A DNA stretch of 64,000 nucleotides from Lepidodermella squamata. Its lineage: Eukaryota > Gastrotricha. Within the stretch, counting starts at the first letter, position 1. Every line of letters begins with the position of its first letter. The notes beneath the pieces were generated by a model, which had not been told where the DNA came from, ran no database searches, and saw nothing but the letters and a program-made list of their open reading frames with translations. The position numbers were made by a program, and so were the translations under genes. Shown piece by piece: positions 34,070 to 45,649 of the stretch. Location of the stretch: the NCBI GenBank assembly GCA_047495785.1, contig JBLDXI010000043.1:496001-560000 (forward strand), given 5' to 3'.

Positions 34070-35188
34070 TCAATAGTCATAACTAACCTTTAGCGCACAA
34101 TGGCTAAGTTCAGGATACCAAGTAGATTTCCGACCACAGACTGATTCTAGGGAGCCAATAGCTACGATGAATCCGTAGTCGCACTGAGTCGTAACGTAGG
34201 AGCCAGGCTTCAGTGAATCATTTGCTCGCAAACCATTTCCATCGTCATCCGCATAGAATCCGTTGACCAAGGGAGGAATTTCGCAGTAATCTGGCAGAAG
34301 ACAATAATTATATATAAATAAAGTCAAAATGCAATTTCTCAAACTTTTCTTATCAATTTCGACGCATCGCCCGGGTTCAGACCAAACATCAGTTTTGACG
34401 CAAGTGATCGTGCTAGGCCCCAGAAGTTCAAACGGCGGAATGCAAAGGAATGATACATCGGTGCCAACTAATACCGGATATTCTACATCTCCGGATAGCT
34501 TTGCATGAGATGGAATGGGGATCGCCTCTTGACAGCCTGCGAAAGGCGATAAAATGTGTTTTATTATAAAATGCAAGATAGAAAACGAACTATCGGGTAA
34601 ACAATTGCCAATCTGAAGCCAAGTGCCATTTCCGAGGCATGTAATTATGGGGATTCCATCAGCGCTGTAACCTGGCAGGCAACCGAAGAAAATCGAAAAG
34701 CCAGCGACAGGCACTGCGTTCTCCCAGCCTGATTCATCCATAGTTCCACTCGGCGGTACTGGAATGGGCCTATCGCATACTGTGAAATCGGCATTAAATT
34801 AAAAACTCAAGCTACGGCAAACAAAACTACCTCTTGCGCAGTAGCTATTTGCAAGCCAGGTTTTCGTTTTGAAATCGAATAGAACCTCGCCCGAACCAAC
34901 GACTTCGTAACCTGGGTTGCACTCAATCGATCCAGAGCAAGAATTCGTGTAGTTTATTCTGCCGTTCATAACGAGGCTGGGCTGACTTTTACAGGCTGAA
35001 ATGAAAAAAATTCAAAAGATTACGCGTTGATTCTGAATCGAAGCTAGCTCTCGCTTCGCGAATTCGAAAGAGGATGAAGTTGACAAACCATTTTTGTCAA
35101 TGAGGTCGATTGGATTGTCCAGCCCACTAGCCAATGTCGATGTACAAGCAAGTAGAACGCCTAAAAGCGGTGCTATAACATTCCGCAT
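34070..35188 (-). CDS. Secreted multi-Sushi (CCP) domain protein
   Basis: Signal peptide MRNVIAPLLGVLLACTSTLA from ATG at 35188; the exon 1 boundary is uncertain (a phase-1 donor near 35,130 or 35,090 is needed). Further exons are about 34995-34831, 34779-34591, 34536-34345 and 34290-34070. Each encodes about one CCP module with its cysteine/Trp pattern (for example CDRPIPVPPSG ... GCLPGYSADG ... CLGNGTWLQIGNC). The first module lacks one cysteine. Introns between modules are phase 1, typical of CCP exons. Complement-like or adhesion roles are known for CCP proteins; none can be chosen here. A donor-like AAG|GTTAGT just before the stop means more modules may follow. Confidence 0.8.
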
Positions 35189-35821
35189 AGCTGTTTCAAG
35201 AACAGTGTCAATAAGCAATGTTCAACAAGAAACGAACAACAATAATTAAAAATTCGTTCTAAAGAACATTTAGCAAACAAGTTTAATATTGAATTATTAC
35301 CAATGCCTTAGCATACTTCTGAGCATGTTGTTATTTCAATTTCGATTCTTAATTTCACATTTTAGGGAAAATTAAATTTCCGCAAAGTATGAGACTTTCA
35401 AAATTTTAGGAGTTAGGATGGTACGATGCAATTTCCCCTGAATTTTCTGAATGCAACAACTGATGCATTTTTCCGAATACTCGAGTAGACAAACAGAGGT
35501 TAAATAATGTACGGAAATAATATGTTTTTGCCTCGCAATAATTCATTATCTCCCTAACGATGAGGAATAGGAATTGAAGCGGTTTCACTGTTCGATAGAT
35601 CCAGTGTGTGGTAAACATTGCTAAATCTGTCGCAAGAGTTGGTTCCGAGCATAAAAACTGGCGGTGAAATTGCCGCGTGCGCTTCAAAAACCAGCTTCAA
35701 AAAATTCCTCATGGATAGGGGATAGGGAGATAGTGAAGCCATAGAGATCAGGTTAACCTGAGGTTGATCTGATTAATCTGATCTCTATGAATGAAGTATT
35801 GCGAGGCAACAAAATATTGTC
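35189..35821. other. Upstream of the CCP gene
   Basis: No gene. An imperfect inverted repeat, CATAGAGATCAG ... CTGATCTCTATG, lies at about 35,740-35,790. Confidence 0.4.
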
Positions 35822-36305
35822 AGTAATTAACTGCCAAAAATAGACTGCGAGATCCGATATTTGGATCAAAATCCTGGGTCTGTCAACATTTCTTTTATTT
35901 CGGGTCAACCATGCGTCTGAGGGCAAAATTTAGGCCATGACCTGGCGGTTCTTTTGACTCCGAATTTGAGGCCACAAGGTCTGAGCAGGTCTTTGAAAAT
36001 GACAGTGAAAAACTTTGGTTTCGAGCCAAAAATCAGACCCAAGAATCGGAACTAATTATTAGACCCAGATTATGGCGCAACAATCGAAATTTCAGTGGTT
36101 TTCAAGTTTGATTTCTGTGCGTTCCTTGGTGTCTTTGTACCCAAATTTGGTGTCAAATGAACCGGCAGGTCATGGCCTACATTTCGCCGTCAGGCATTTT
36201 GCACTACGACGCATCGTTGACCCGAAAAAAAGAGATTTTGACAGACCCAGGATTTGGATCCAAATATCGGATCTGCAGTCTATTTTTTGGCAGTTAAAGT
36301 GTTAA
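35822..36305. mobile_element. TTAA-flanked MITE, piggyBac-like (copy 2)
   Basis: Same family as 33386-33882: inner ends TTAACTGCCAAAAATAGAC and GGCAGTTAAAGTGTTAA, with the same CCTGGGTCTGTCAA arms. The left terminus has decayed. Confidence 0.72.
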
Positions 36306-38935
36306 ATACCAAGAGCAAATACTATAACAGTCATTTCATTAGTCTGTTCAGTTTATAATACTTTTCCATTTCTTCATTGAATTTTGATTTGAAAAGTAGA
36401 GCAGAAAACGCACGCGTTTCTCTAAAGAAGAAAACAAGGGTAGTGGTGTTTAGGTCTTATTTACAATGCAAAATGCAGAAATGAGTCATTTATATGACTA
36501 GGAAAAAATCAAGGTAAATCCAACACCGGATCGCGGGGAGTGCAAATAATCAAGAAATCACTCACGTTCCATTCAAAGTTTCGGTTGAGAAAAGGTAAAC
36601 GAGGTTTCATTCGAATGTGGAGTTGTAAAATGACACAAAAACAGCGAAAAAAGAATAGGCCTTTATTTTCTATAACTTCACTGGTCTTCCAATAAAACAA
36701 CCAGATTTATGACTGCGGTCACACTGAGCAAATTTATTGGAACTGTCCAATAGTGGCGCTCGAAAAAATTTCAGAATAGTGGAGCTGAGAATAGTGGAAA
36801 CGTCACATATATTCTGAAAAGGCGAATGCTTATAATAAGGCATGACATTTGGAATTCAAAGGTCTGTTATTAAATTTGAAATTAAAAACTCGGCAGAGTA
36901 TAGCAATGTCGTACTTCAAATGAAAATCTTAAAATTGAATCGTTATCATGAATTCTCAAAGTGCAGCGATGGCGTCATTTTGTTTCATTCATTACGATTT
37001 TGACTCACTCTTGGTCACATGTGGCCATAAAGCTAGTTTTAAGATAGATGTCCTGACCAAGCCTGTAAACGCCATGGGCGCCAGATGTTGTGACGAATCA
37101 GCATCGAGTGGCTGGAAAAGTGAACAAATCATGCGATTTTTCCATTCCCGAATTTTCATTAATGATGAAAAGATTGGTGGCTGCAGATAGCGCTTCAAAT
37201 GGTGAAAACTGAGATTATGTTTCGAAAATTTCAGAGCAACGTGAAGCAGTGAATCGTGAATTTCGTGATTTCAAATAAATCGACATTAACTAATAATTAA
37301 ATCTAAATTGAAACATATTTCGAATAGGGTGGGTAATTCTGATCAATGTCTACATTTTGATGATTGCAGCGAGCTTGGAAATTTTTTTCCTGATTTTCAA
37401 TAATTTTATGAATTATTCTACCTGGTTTTTACATTACAAAAGTGGAGATTGCCCGTTGGTTTCCGTCCAGAATCTTTGTTGACAGCACGTGCGCCATGAG
37501 CTGGATGAATGGATGGAAACTTTGCTTCATAAATCGGGATATTTCAGCTCCGATTTTCTTTATCAAATATCCCAGTTAAATTCAGTAAAAACGTTAGCAA
37601 ACTATAATAACATCGGACAAACAAAAACAGTTATTAAAAGTTATTTTCGTTCGGGAAAGGTTCAATGTTACTTTATGCGCTGGCTTAGAACTAGGAGGCT
37701 TAGGAAATTCTCACAAATATTATGTATTATTGGAACGCGGTCAACGTGAGTGGCAACTAGTGTGTAATAGCATCGAAAATTATGAATTTTTGGGCAAAAG
37801 CAGGTTGTTCGCGACCGATCTGCCGGCCCCTGAAGCCCCTGAAGCCGTCCCCTAAACCCTCACGGGTAAGGCTCTTTTTTTTACTCTCTAATTAACATCA
37901 CATGCCTACGGAGGACGAAAAATAAAACTGATTCATTTGGTCATTTGGTCATTTGGTCAACGTGAGTTGGTTCTTGAAGATCGTGATCAGGTTCATGAAG
38001 CGAGCTTAAGGTTTCTGTTAAGGTTGGGCCTGTGACAGTTCGCAATTTTAAAAATCGCATACCAACGTGAGAAACTTTTTGTTGCTTTTGTCTAATTGTG
38101 TTCAGAGGTGTAGAATCTGCAAATCCGGGTAGATTTACTGCCGAGAAATTTCTAGGAACGAAAAAACCTTAAGCACTGTTCTTGCACGCTCCTTGATGTT
38201 CCATCAATCTCGTTTAGAAAGATCTGCCTGACATACCGATATAAAAACTGGGGCACTTGGGTATCGGGCATTTTAGTTTATATACGACGAACCTTGCTTT
38301 GTGATCAACCCATAAATGCGCGAACAGCAAGTCAGATTAGTGGCGCATTCATCTTCCCAGAACTTCGACTTCACAAGTAACCTTGAATTAGCGGCCGTTG
38401 TCCATATGATCCGAACCGGTTTACATTCTTCAGCGAATTCCCTTGCAATCTGGGTCGCTTTGCGTTAAAATCTCTTGCCGAAACATTGTAGCTTCCAAAA
38501 ACAGCTATCCCGGTTCATTCGCAACTATCTCATTTCCCTTCTTGGTGACCGTGTAAGGATCCACGGCTATTTTTGCCAACTTTTCAAGCAAACTTGTCTG
38601 AATACGCAGAACACGCAGAACACCCGAATACCAATACAGACCATATTATTTGATTCTGGGTATTCGGACAAGTTAGCTGGAAAAGTTGCGAATGAATTCA
38701 GAATTCACCTGCATGAAATCTTGAGGAAAACCCTTTTGATGAGCATCACGAAGAGGCTGCGATTGAATTCAGCTGGAATTATTTATTTATCGATTTTTAG
38801 GACTTTTAATAGTTTTACGCCATTTGTTTCTATGTATTTGAGTCAAGTCGCTCTGTCGCCCACCCCGCGACATGATGAGCTGCTTTTCACCTTGGTTAAC
38901 TTTGATTTGAGGCTTAAGATACTGCATGCTCTGTT
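36306..38935. other. Long stretch without a supported gene
   Basis: AT-rich. Small tandem duplications occur (three TCATTTGG units near 37,935; AACACGCAG units near 38,610). A 154-codon frame at 38,475-38,939 lacks an ATG at its 5' end and has no recognisable content. Confidence 0.4.
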
Positions 38936-41900
38936 TTAACAAGATCTCGCGCATTTCGCTCCTCTTGACCTTAGCAAATCAGCCTCATCGGTCTTGCCAT
39001 ATTCAATTGCGTAATCGAGAGCAGCATATCCATCGTTAGTAGTCGTCAGCATATCAGCACCTCTGTCGAGCAGCAGCTGTACAATGTTGATGTAGCCCTC
39101 GTGAATCGCTTGAATCAACGCTGTCTTGCCATCGTGACCCTTGATCTCGGTGGCAGCGTGGCGGTCCAACAGCAGCCGCACAACTTCGATTCGCCCATAG
39201 TAGGCCGCAAAAATCAGCGCCGTCTTGCCTTCATTACTCTTGATGTCGATGTCTGCGTTGCGGTCTAACAGCAGCCTTACAAGTTCGGCGTTGCCATGAT
39301 ACGCGGCCATTATCAAAGCCTTGTAGCTATAGTAATTTTCTCTGGCATTCACCTCAGCCCCACGTTCTAATAACAGCTGAGCTATTGCCAGCCGCTGGTC
39401 AGGTTGTCCACCACACGCCGTCACGCGGTGAAGAAGCGTGCCATTAGTAATCTCCATCGGCCATTGGCATGAGTCGTAATGCTTAGGATCACGCCAGTTG
39501 GGATTGAATTTGCCGCCTGTGACCGCGTCGATCTCGGCTACGAGTCGCTTCGCTTCCGAAAAGTTAGCATTTTTGCCAATCACTCCCCATAATTTCTCGT
39601 AAATCGACCGTATCTAAACAGAGGAAAAATCCGCAATCATCATTTTCAGAGTAATTCGAACTCGGTTAATTTTAAGAAATGATCGCTAAATATGCAAGTT
39701 CTGCGTATTCTGTGAGGCTTTAGTTATATTATCGCCAGCCCCCCTGTCTAATTTGTAACTATTTCAGGACAGCGTGTAAGGATGTGAAATTATTACTTTC
39801 AACTATCGCGTCGGTTTTTATACCAAATATACCGGGTTTGTACCAAAATGAAATTCAGACAATTCTCTATCGATTGAATATAGTGTTCTCACGTGAAAAC
39901 ATTAATGCAAAAACGTTTTACGCGCACAATTCAAATTCAATTTGCGTTGAAGCACATTTGACAATGGTTTGATGGTTTGGCATGGCAATTCGAGCAAAAC
40001 ATGGCCATAAAAGTCTACCCAATTGTGAATAGAATCGATAGAAATTACCTGCAGCGGAATTGGGTCGCGATGGCGCAGCAAATCTACCACGGCAGCATTG
40101 CCTCGAGAAATTGCTTGATCGATTGCTGTTTCTCCTGCGTTATCTGTGCTTCGTGTATTTGCTCCTCTGTCGAGCAGCAGCCGCACAAGTTCGACGTTGC
40201 CATTAGCCGCTGCATACATCAAAACCGTGTAGTTATTGTAATCCTCTGCGGCATTAACGTCAGCACCGCGGTCTAATAACAGCTCAGCTATTGCTAGCCG
40301 CTGGTCAGGTTGTCGTGACATTTCAGCACACGCCGTCAATCGGTGAAGCAGTGTGCCGTTTTTGGTATACAAAAATTGGCATGCGCCGTATTTCTGAGGA
40401 TCGCGCCAGTTGGGGTCGAATTTGCCGCCAGTGGCCGCGTCGATCCCCGCCACGAGTCGCTTCACCTGCGAAAAGTCGGCGGTTTTGCCACACGCAGTCG
40501 ATAATTGTTCGTAGATCGCGCGAATCTTGATAGGAGACAAACATCAGCAGTCAGCAGTTGTGATCTCACGATTTCAAGCGCTTTCCTCAGTTATAGCAAA
40601 TGGGAAATTCCATACACCTTTTCCCATTAGAAATTGCCACGGCACCAAATTAATTTGCCGACCTATTTTTAGCTCGCACTTGTTCACGTGAATGATTGCT
40701 CTCATTTTTTTCTTCTTCATCGTCGTCGTATTCCACTTCTATGGCAATGATGGTAATGAATGTATTTTATGGCTTTTGGCAGTGATCAGAGCCAAAATAT
40801 ACGGCACGTGCCATATTTTCAATACGCTGATGTTGCGTAATTTGATATTGCGTTAAATTTGTTTAATATTTGGACCGTAATGTCTAAAGACAGATTTTTA
40901 TAGGCACTCATGAATATTTGAATTTTGAATTTGAACTTCATTTGATCGTCCCGAATTTTTATAAATGCTGTGGAAACGCCTTTTCTGAAACTGTTACAAA
41001 AATATTTCATGCCTGAAAACACTATCGATGGGCAATCGACTCCATGTATAATATTACCGCAGCTCTAAGATTTGGGAGTGTCGAAAATACGCCTTGAAAT
41101 AATTAATTTCTAAATAGTTATAAAAGTCTGAAGATTAGTTAGTTTTCTTCATAAGCGATGGAATTTCAAGGAAGAATAGGAAGACTAATAATTTCTTTGT
41201 TAGTAATTGTGCCATGTGGTAATTTTTAATGTCATTCTTTTTTCCTCGCAAGAATATTTTACTTACCTATGAAAATACATTTCGAATTCAAGGTTCTCTT
41301 TTTGAATCAGCCGGTATTTATTTCCTTAAGAAACACCGCTATTTAGCATATTAAAGTCAGAAAAATTTCTTTGCCGATATCAGGTGGCAATTAGTGGTCA
41401 ATATTTAATTATTGCCTTTTCTATGAAAGCATCTTAAAATAGATAACTCATATTATAAGTTATTGCAAATGTTGCAGCTCAAAGTCGTTGTGAATGATAT
41501 CCCTTTATAAAAAATATGGCGCGTGCCGTATATTTTGGCTCTGATCACTGCCAAAAGCCATAAAATACATTCATTACCATCATTGCCATAGAAGTGGAAT
41601 ACGACGACGATGAAGAAGAAAAAAATGAGAGCAATCATTCACGTGAACAAGTGCGAGCTAAAAATAGGTCGGCAAATTAATTTGGTGCTGTGGCAATTTC
41701 CAATGGGAAAAGGTGTATGTCAAAAAATCAAACTTGGCCTAAAATGTGATATTGAATCGCTTACTATCACCGTGCCATTTTTCAAACAACTTTGTTCGTT
41801 CCCAAATCGACGTGTCATATCACAACCACTTTTATCCCAAACAGTATCGCATAATCCGCCATAGCGCAGCCGCACTTTTCACCGAAGCCGAGAAAATCGC

Positions 41901-43448
41901 ATAATAGAGTAAACAAATTAAGCACCCGAGAGGAAACACTTTTTAGGCTGTTATTTCCTGTTCCAAAAATGAACAATATTCGCCGAAAAATGCTTTCGCG
42001 TTCAATTATTCCTATTGCGGGCTCTGTTGTTAGGTTCTCTCGGCCTCGGTAAAAAGTGGCTGCGCTATATCGCAAAGGTACAAATTACCCGCTTGGAATT
42101 ACCCGCTAACTTTTCATGAATTTTGCATGATGAAAATTATCTCGTGATTAATAAATATTCCATGGGTGTGCCAACTACACCTACTAAAATAAAGACTTCA
42201 GCATTAAATTTAGAGCTCCAGCACTAAATTTGAAAGTCGCTCTCACTAATCCCATTGTAGACTAAATTTTTTCAATTATGCAAGCGAGCCTAAAATCGTG
42301 GGTGTAATCATATCCTAATCCTAACTCCTTACCATTTCTCGGAACCGTAAACCCATCCCTATCTTACAGCACAATAAAAGTGGTTTGAGCTGTCACGTCT
42401 GATCGGGATGATACAGAATACCAAATCAACCTTGGCATGCATCGTCTGAGGGCGCGAGGTCGAGAATGCCAGAGAGCCTCGCCCGGCTTAACAGCAGTAA
42501 TAGGCACTGAATGCTAATATTTAATGCTGGAATTTAGGTGCCCAAATGATTTAGTGAGAGCTGTTTGCAAATTAGGTAAACGCACTTACAAAATTTAGTG
42601 CTGGAACCTCATTTTAGGTGGTGCACTTATTTAGACCCATATTCAATACTGTTCACACCCTAGAGAGTTGGCCTTACCTGTCGCGGAGTAATTAGTCTTC
42701 GAGATCGCAGCAAATCGATAACTGCAGTTTTACTTTCAGAAACTGCCGAATCAAGTGCTGTTTTTCTACTTCTTGTGGCTTCTGTATTCGCGCCTCTGTC
42801 GAGCAGCAGACGTACGACTTCGACGTGCCCTTTGAAAGCCGCTCTGGTCAACGCCGTATCACCATGGATATTCTCTACTTCCATAGCAGCCTTGTGGTCT
42901 AACAGCAGCCGAGCAACTTCGAGGTGGCCATTATTAGATGCCCAAATCAACGCCGTTTCGCTATAGTTATTCTTTGCCTCCACATCCGCTTTTCGTTCCA
43001 GCAACAACCGTACAGCTGAAACGTGCCCATTGTGAGCTGAAAGAATCAATGCCGTCAACCCATCGTAATCCTTGGCCTCGATGTCAGCGTTGCGGTCCAA
43101 CAGCAGCCGCACAAGTTCAGTGTTGCCATTGAACGCTGCCAGCATCAATGCATTGTTGTTATTGTAATTCTCTGTGGCATTAACGTCAGCACCGCGGTCT
43201 AATAACAGCTCAGCTATTGCTAGCCGCTGGTCAGGTTGTCGTGACATTTCAGCACACGCCGTCAATCGGTGAAGCAGCGTGCCGTAATTTATATCAACCG
43301 GACATGATTCGTATAGATTAGGATCGCACCAGTTGGGGTCGAAGTGGCCACCAGTGGCCGCGTCGATCTCCGCCACCAGTCGTTTCACCTGCGACATGTC
43401 AGCAGTTTCGCCACACGCAGTCGATAATCGCTCGTAAATCGCAGGAAT
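38936..43448 (-). CDS. Ankyrin-repeat gene with repeated module exons (three exons seen)
   Basis: Three exons in order 43448-42678 (257 codons), 40525-40049 (159 codons) and 39613-38936 (225 codons and stop). Each starts in phase 0 with the same module: IxxIYExL ... KRLVAEIDAxTGGxFxPNWxDP, a C, then GTLLHR(L/V)TAC, QPDQRLAIAxLLLxRGA(D/E)VNA. Two to five ankyrin repeats follow. Exons 1 and 2 end at phase-0 donors (CGACAG|GTAAGG and CTGCAG|GTAATT), so they can splice to each other and to the last exon. I infer one gene built by exon duplication. Separate paralogous genes with unseen first exons are the alternative. No ATG exon was found upstream. Ankyrin repeats mediate protein binding; partners are unknown. 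Confidence 0.7.
40611..41719. mobile_element. 1.1 kb foldback element with ~205-bp inverted repeats
   Basis: Arms 40611-40817 and 41515-41719 are near-perfect inverted copies starting CATACACCTTTTCCCATT. No coding frame inside and no clear target duplication (TA is possible). It lies within the first intron of the ankyrin gene model. Confidence 0.8.
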
Positions 43449-43647
43449 CTGAGCAGAAAAATGAGAAATCATCAGTTCGATACTAGTTATTTCACGCTTC
43501 TTCACTAGTTGATTTAGCGTAATCGCTCCAACTACTACTTAGTTCAATGGGCAATATGGCCTAGGTTATTGGTGCGATTGCTCAATAACCTGGTTCAATA
43601 GCTATTTGATCGTAATGCTCGATGAGCTAGGACATATTAATTACCGA

Positions 43648-43948
43648 CATTGTGTTTGAGGTTGTAAGTTGAAAAAAATCTGCACGCTGATTGGTCAGTT
43701 GGCTCGTATCCATGACTCCGCCTTGCTACTTGATCGTGCGATCCATAAAATGTTTGCAAAAAATATCTTTTTATGAATGGTTTTACGCATTTGCTGGAAA
43801 CGCGTGCTACGATACGGCCTTCATAAAAATAATAAAAGCCACAAATTATATAGATCGCACGATCAAGTAGCAAGGCGGAGTCATGGATACGAGCCAACTG
43901 ACCAATCAGCGTGCGGATTTTTTACAACTTACAACCTCAAACACAATG
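43648..43948. mobile_element. 301-bp hairpin MITE with ~104-bp arms
   Basis: Left arm from CATTGTGTTTGAGGTTG and right arm ending at its complement differ at only a few bases over about 104 bp, around a loop of about 90 bp. Shares its ends and the word GCTGATTGGTCA with the older copy at 33008-33340. If transcribed it would fold into a long double-stranded RNA. Confidence 0.85.
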
Positions 43949-44816
43949 GATTTTTCGCAGTTTGATCCGAACCAGTCTTTGGTGCACTTGCATTTGTTTG
44001 GAGCCCAACAGATGCCGCCATTCAAGCATTCTTGTTCGCAAAACGCTGAAATTGGTATTCGCGGTGACTAATAAGCTCTAATAAGCGCAGTCGCTTACGT
44101 CTATGATTCATCGTATCAACAGTGGATCGGACCTTGGTCAGTTCTAATAAGACAGTAAGTTATGCGAAATCCAAGACGAAATCAGGAACTTTCACCTTCT
44201 GATATAGCAGTAATAGCAGAATGTAGATCCGATATTTCTAAACAGTGGCATGTAAACATGTATCATTATTGAGGACGATAGATAATTGAATGACATGAGA
44301 GGATTTACTTCGAACACGATAATTACCAACTCCCACCCACTTTAAACACCCTGAAGAGTGAAATTAGCTACGGCGGCTAATTCAATGTTTACTTGCGGAT
44401 TGCTTATTTCTGGGTAAGGTCCGAACCGAATAGGACCTGATTTGACAAAAATCGATAAGGATAAGCCCTTCAGGTTTGGAGTATCTATCATCAAATTCAC
44501 AATCCTTGGTGTCTCAAAACAAATTTGACCACTAAAATGTATCGGGAATCGGAGTACATTCTAAAATTCTAGAAATTACACACCAAAAAAGTTTTTTTTA
44601 CAAACAGACAAAGAAACTCCACTTGGGCCTGATTTATCCGGATTCTACAAATTTTCTCATAAATGTTTAGGTATAGGTGATCTTACGTCTATTCTAAATT
44701 GAAGCACGGATTTCCACTCTTATCCGGATCATAGTGGAAAATACGCCGTAAAACAGCCCAGAATATTTTCTGCTATCCCGGGCTGTTTGAGCCAGGATAT
44801 CACGCTATCCGGGCTG
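43949..44816. other. No gene seen
   Basis: Unassigned sequence with no coding frame or clear repeat. Confidence 0.35.
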
Positions 44817-44826
44817 ATTTAAACTC

Positions 44827-45318
44827 AGGTCATGGCTCGAAATTTTGGCAGAATTCACCCCTATTTTCGATTTATTTGAGCACGGAAACAAAAGTCACGA
44901 AAATACTGAGGCGCCGAAACCCCTGCGACTCCCTGAATTTTATTACTCCGAAATTGCGAGAAAATTAACAAGATTAAAGAATATGCAGCGAAGACACGGG
45001 AACAAGTGGGCCAAGTCGTTTTGGTCGTTGGATCAGGTTCGATTCAGCAGAAAATCCACCGGAGCCGAGAACCATCACCGATTGCTTAGAGACTTGAGCC
45101 AGCCGCAACTTGCGCTCGATCTTGCTCTGGGGTGGGCTCAGATCAACTCAAGAATTGGTGTGGCGCCAAGAGAGGATGTTACAGCAAACAAGTCGACAGC
45201 CGACACCGTTTCGCTGCCATCATCGCTGGGTGACTGGCTGGTTGGCTGGGAATTCTTCTTGCGTATTAGCAGCCTGGCTTCTAAGATTGAACGGCTGAAT
45301 TCGCGATTCGAGAGATAG
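44827..45318 (+). CDS. Candidate exon, hypothetical protein
   Basis: An open frame of about 160 codons with no ATG at its start; an acceptor-like AACTCAG ends at 44,828 and could open it. Its first in-frame ATG (KNMQRRHGNK) lies about 50 codons in. Composition is protein-like (basic first half, LGDWLVGWEFFLRI near the end). No family recognised. It could be chance. Confidence 0.25.
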   Translation, partial: RSWLEILAEFTPIFDLFEHGNKSHENTEAPKPLRLPEFYYSEIARKLTRLKNMQRRHGNKWAKSFWSLDQVRFSRKSTGAENHHRLLRDLSQPQLALDLALGWAQINSRIGVAPREDVTANKSTADTVSLPSSLGDWLVGWEFFLRISSLASKIERLNSRFER

Positions 45319-45649
45319 GCTTTACGTTTTGCCCGAAATTGATGCCATCCATGTTGATGCGGACGGGCGTGAAAAAAGCAATTTCAAATCGCAGCGAAAA
45401 AACGAAGAATGATTAGCGTTTGAAAATCATTCACTTTTGCAACTTTGATGCATAATTTTGAGATGGATGTTTTATTTTCAATATTTTCACTCAATCCCAC
45501 TAGGATGGTATACGTCAGGCCACTATTCCGACCTTCGGCTGCGCCTCAGGTCTCCATAGCTGGCCTTCAGGCGAATATTTTCCGCTATCCACTACAAAGC
45601 TCCCAGATATAGTATAATATTAGGCTCTCCAACTTAATTTTCGCTGTAT
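45319..45649. other. No gene seen
   Basis: Spacer before the broken LINE. No supported feature. Confidence 0.3.

Noticed and set aside
38475-38939. 154-codon plus-strand frame overlapping the last ankyrin exon
   Set aside because: No ATG at the start, no recognisable content, and its end overlaps the coding exon on the other strand.
38936-43448. Bacterial origin for the ankyrin proteins
   Set aside because: Exons have GT-AG introns and duplicated intron ends; nothing suggests recent transfer.
43449-43505. ATG-containing extension of the first ankyrin module exon
   Set aside because: The sequence is homologous to the intron end before the exon at 39613, and both end in an acceptor AG, so it is intronic.
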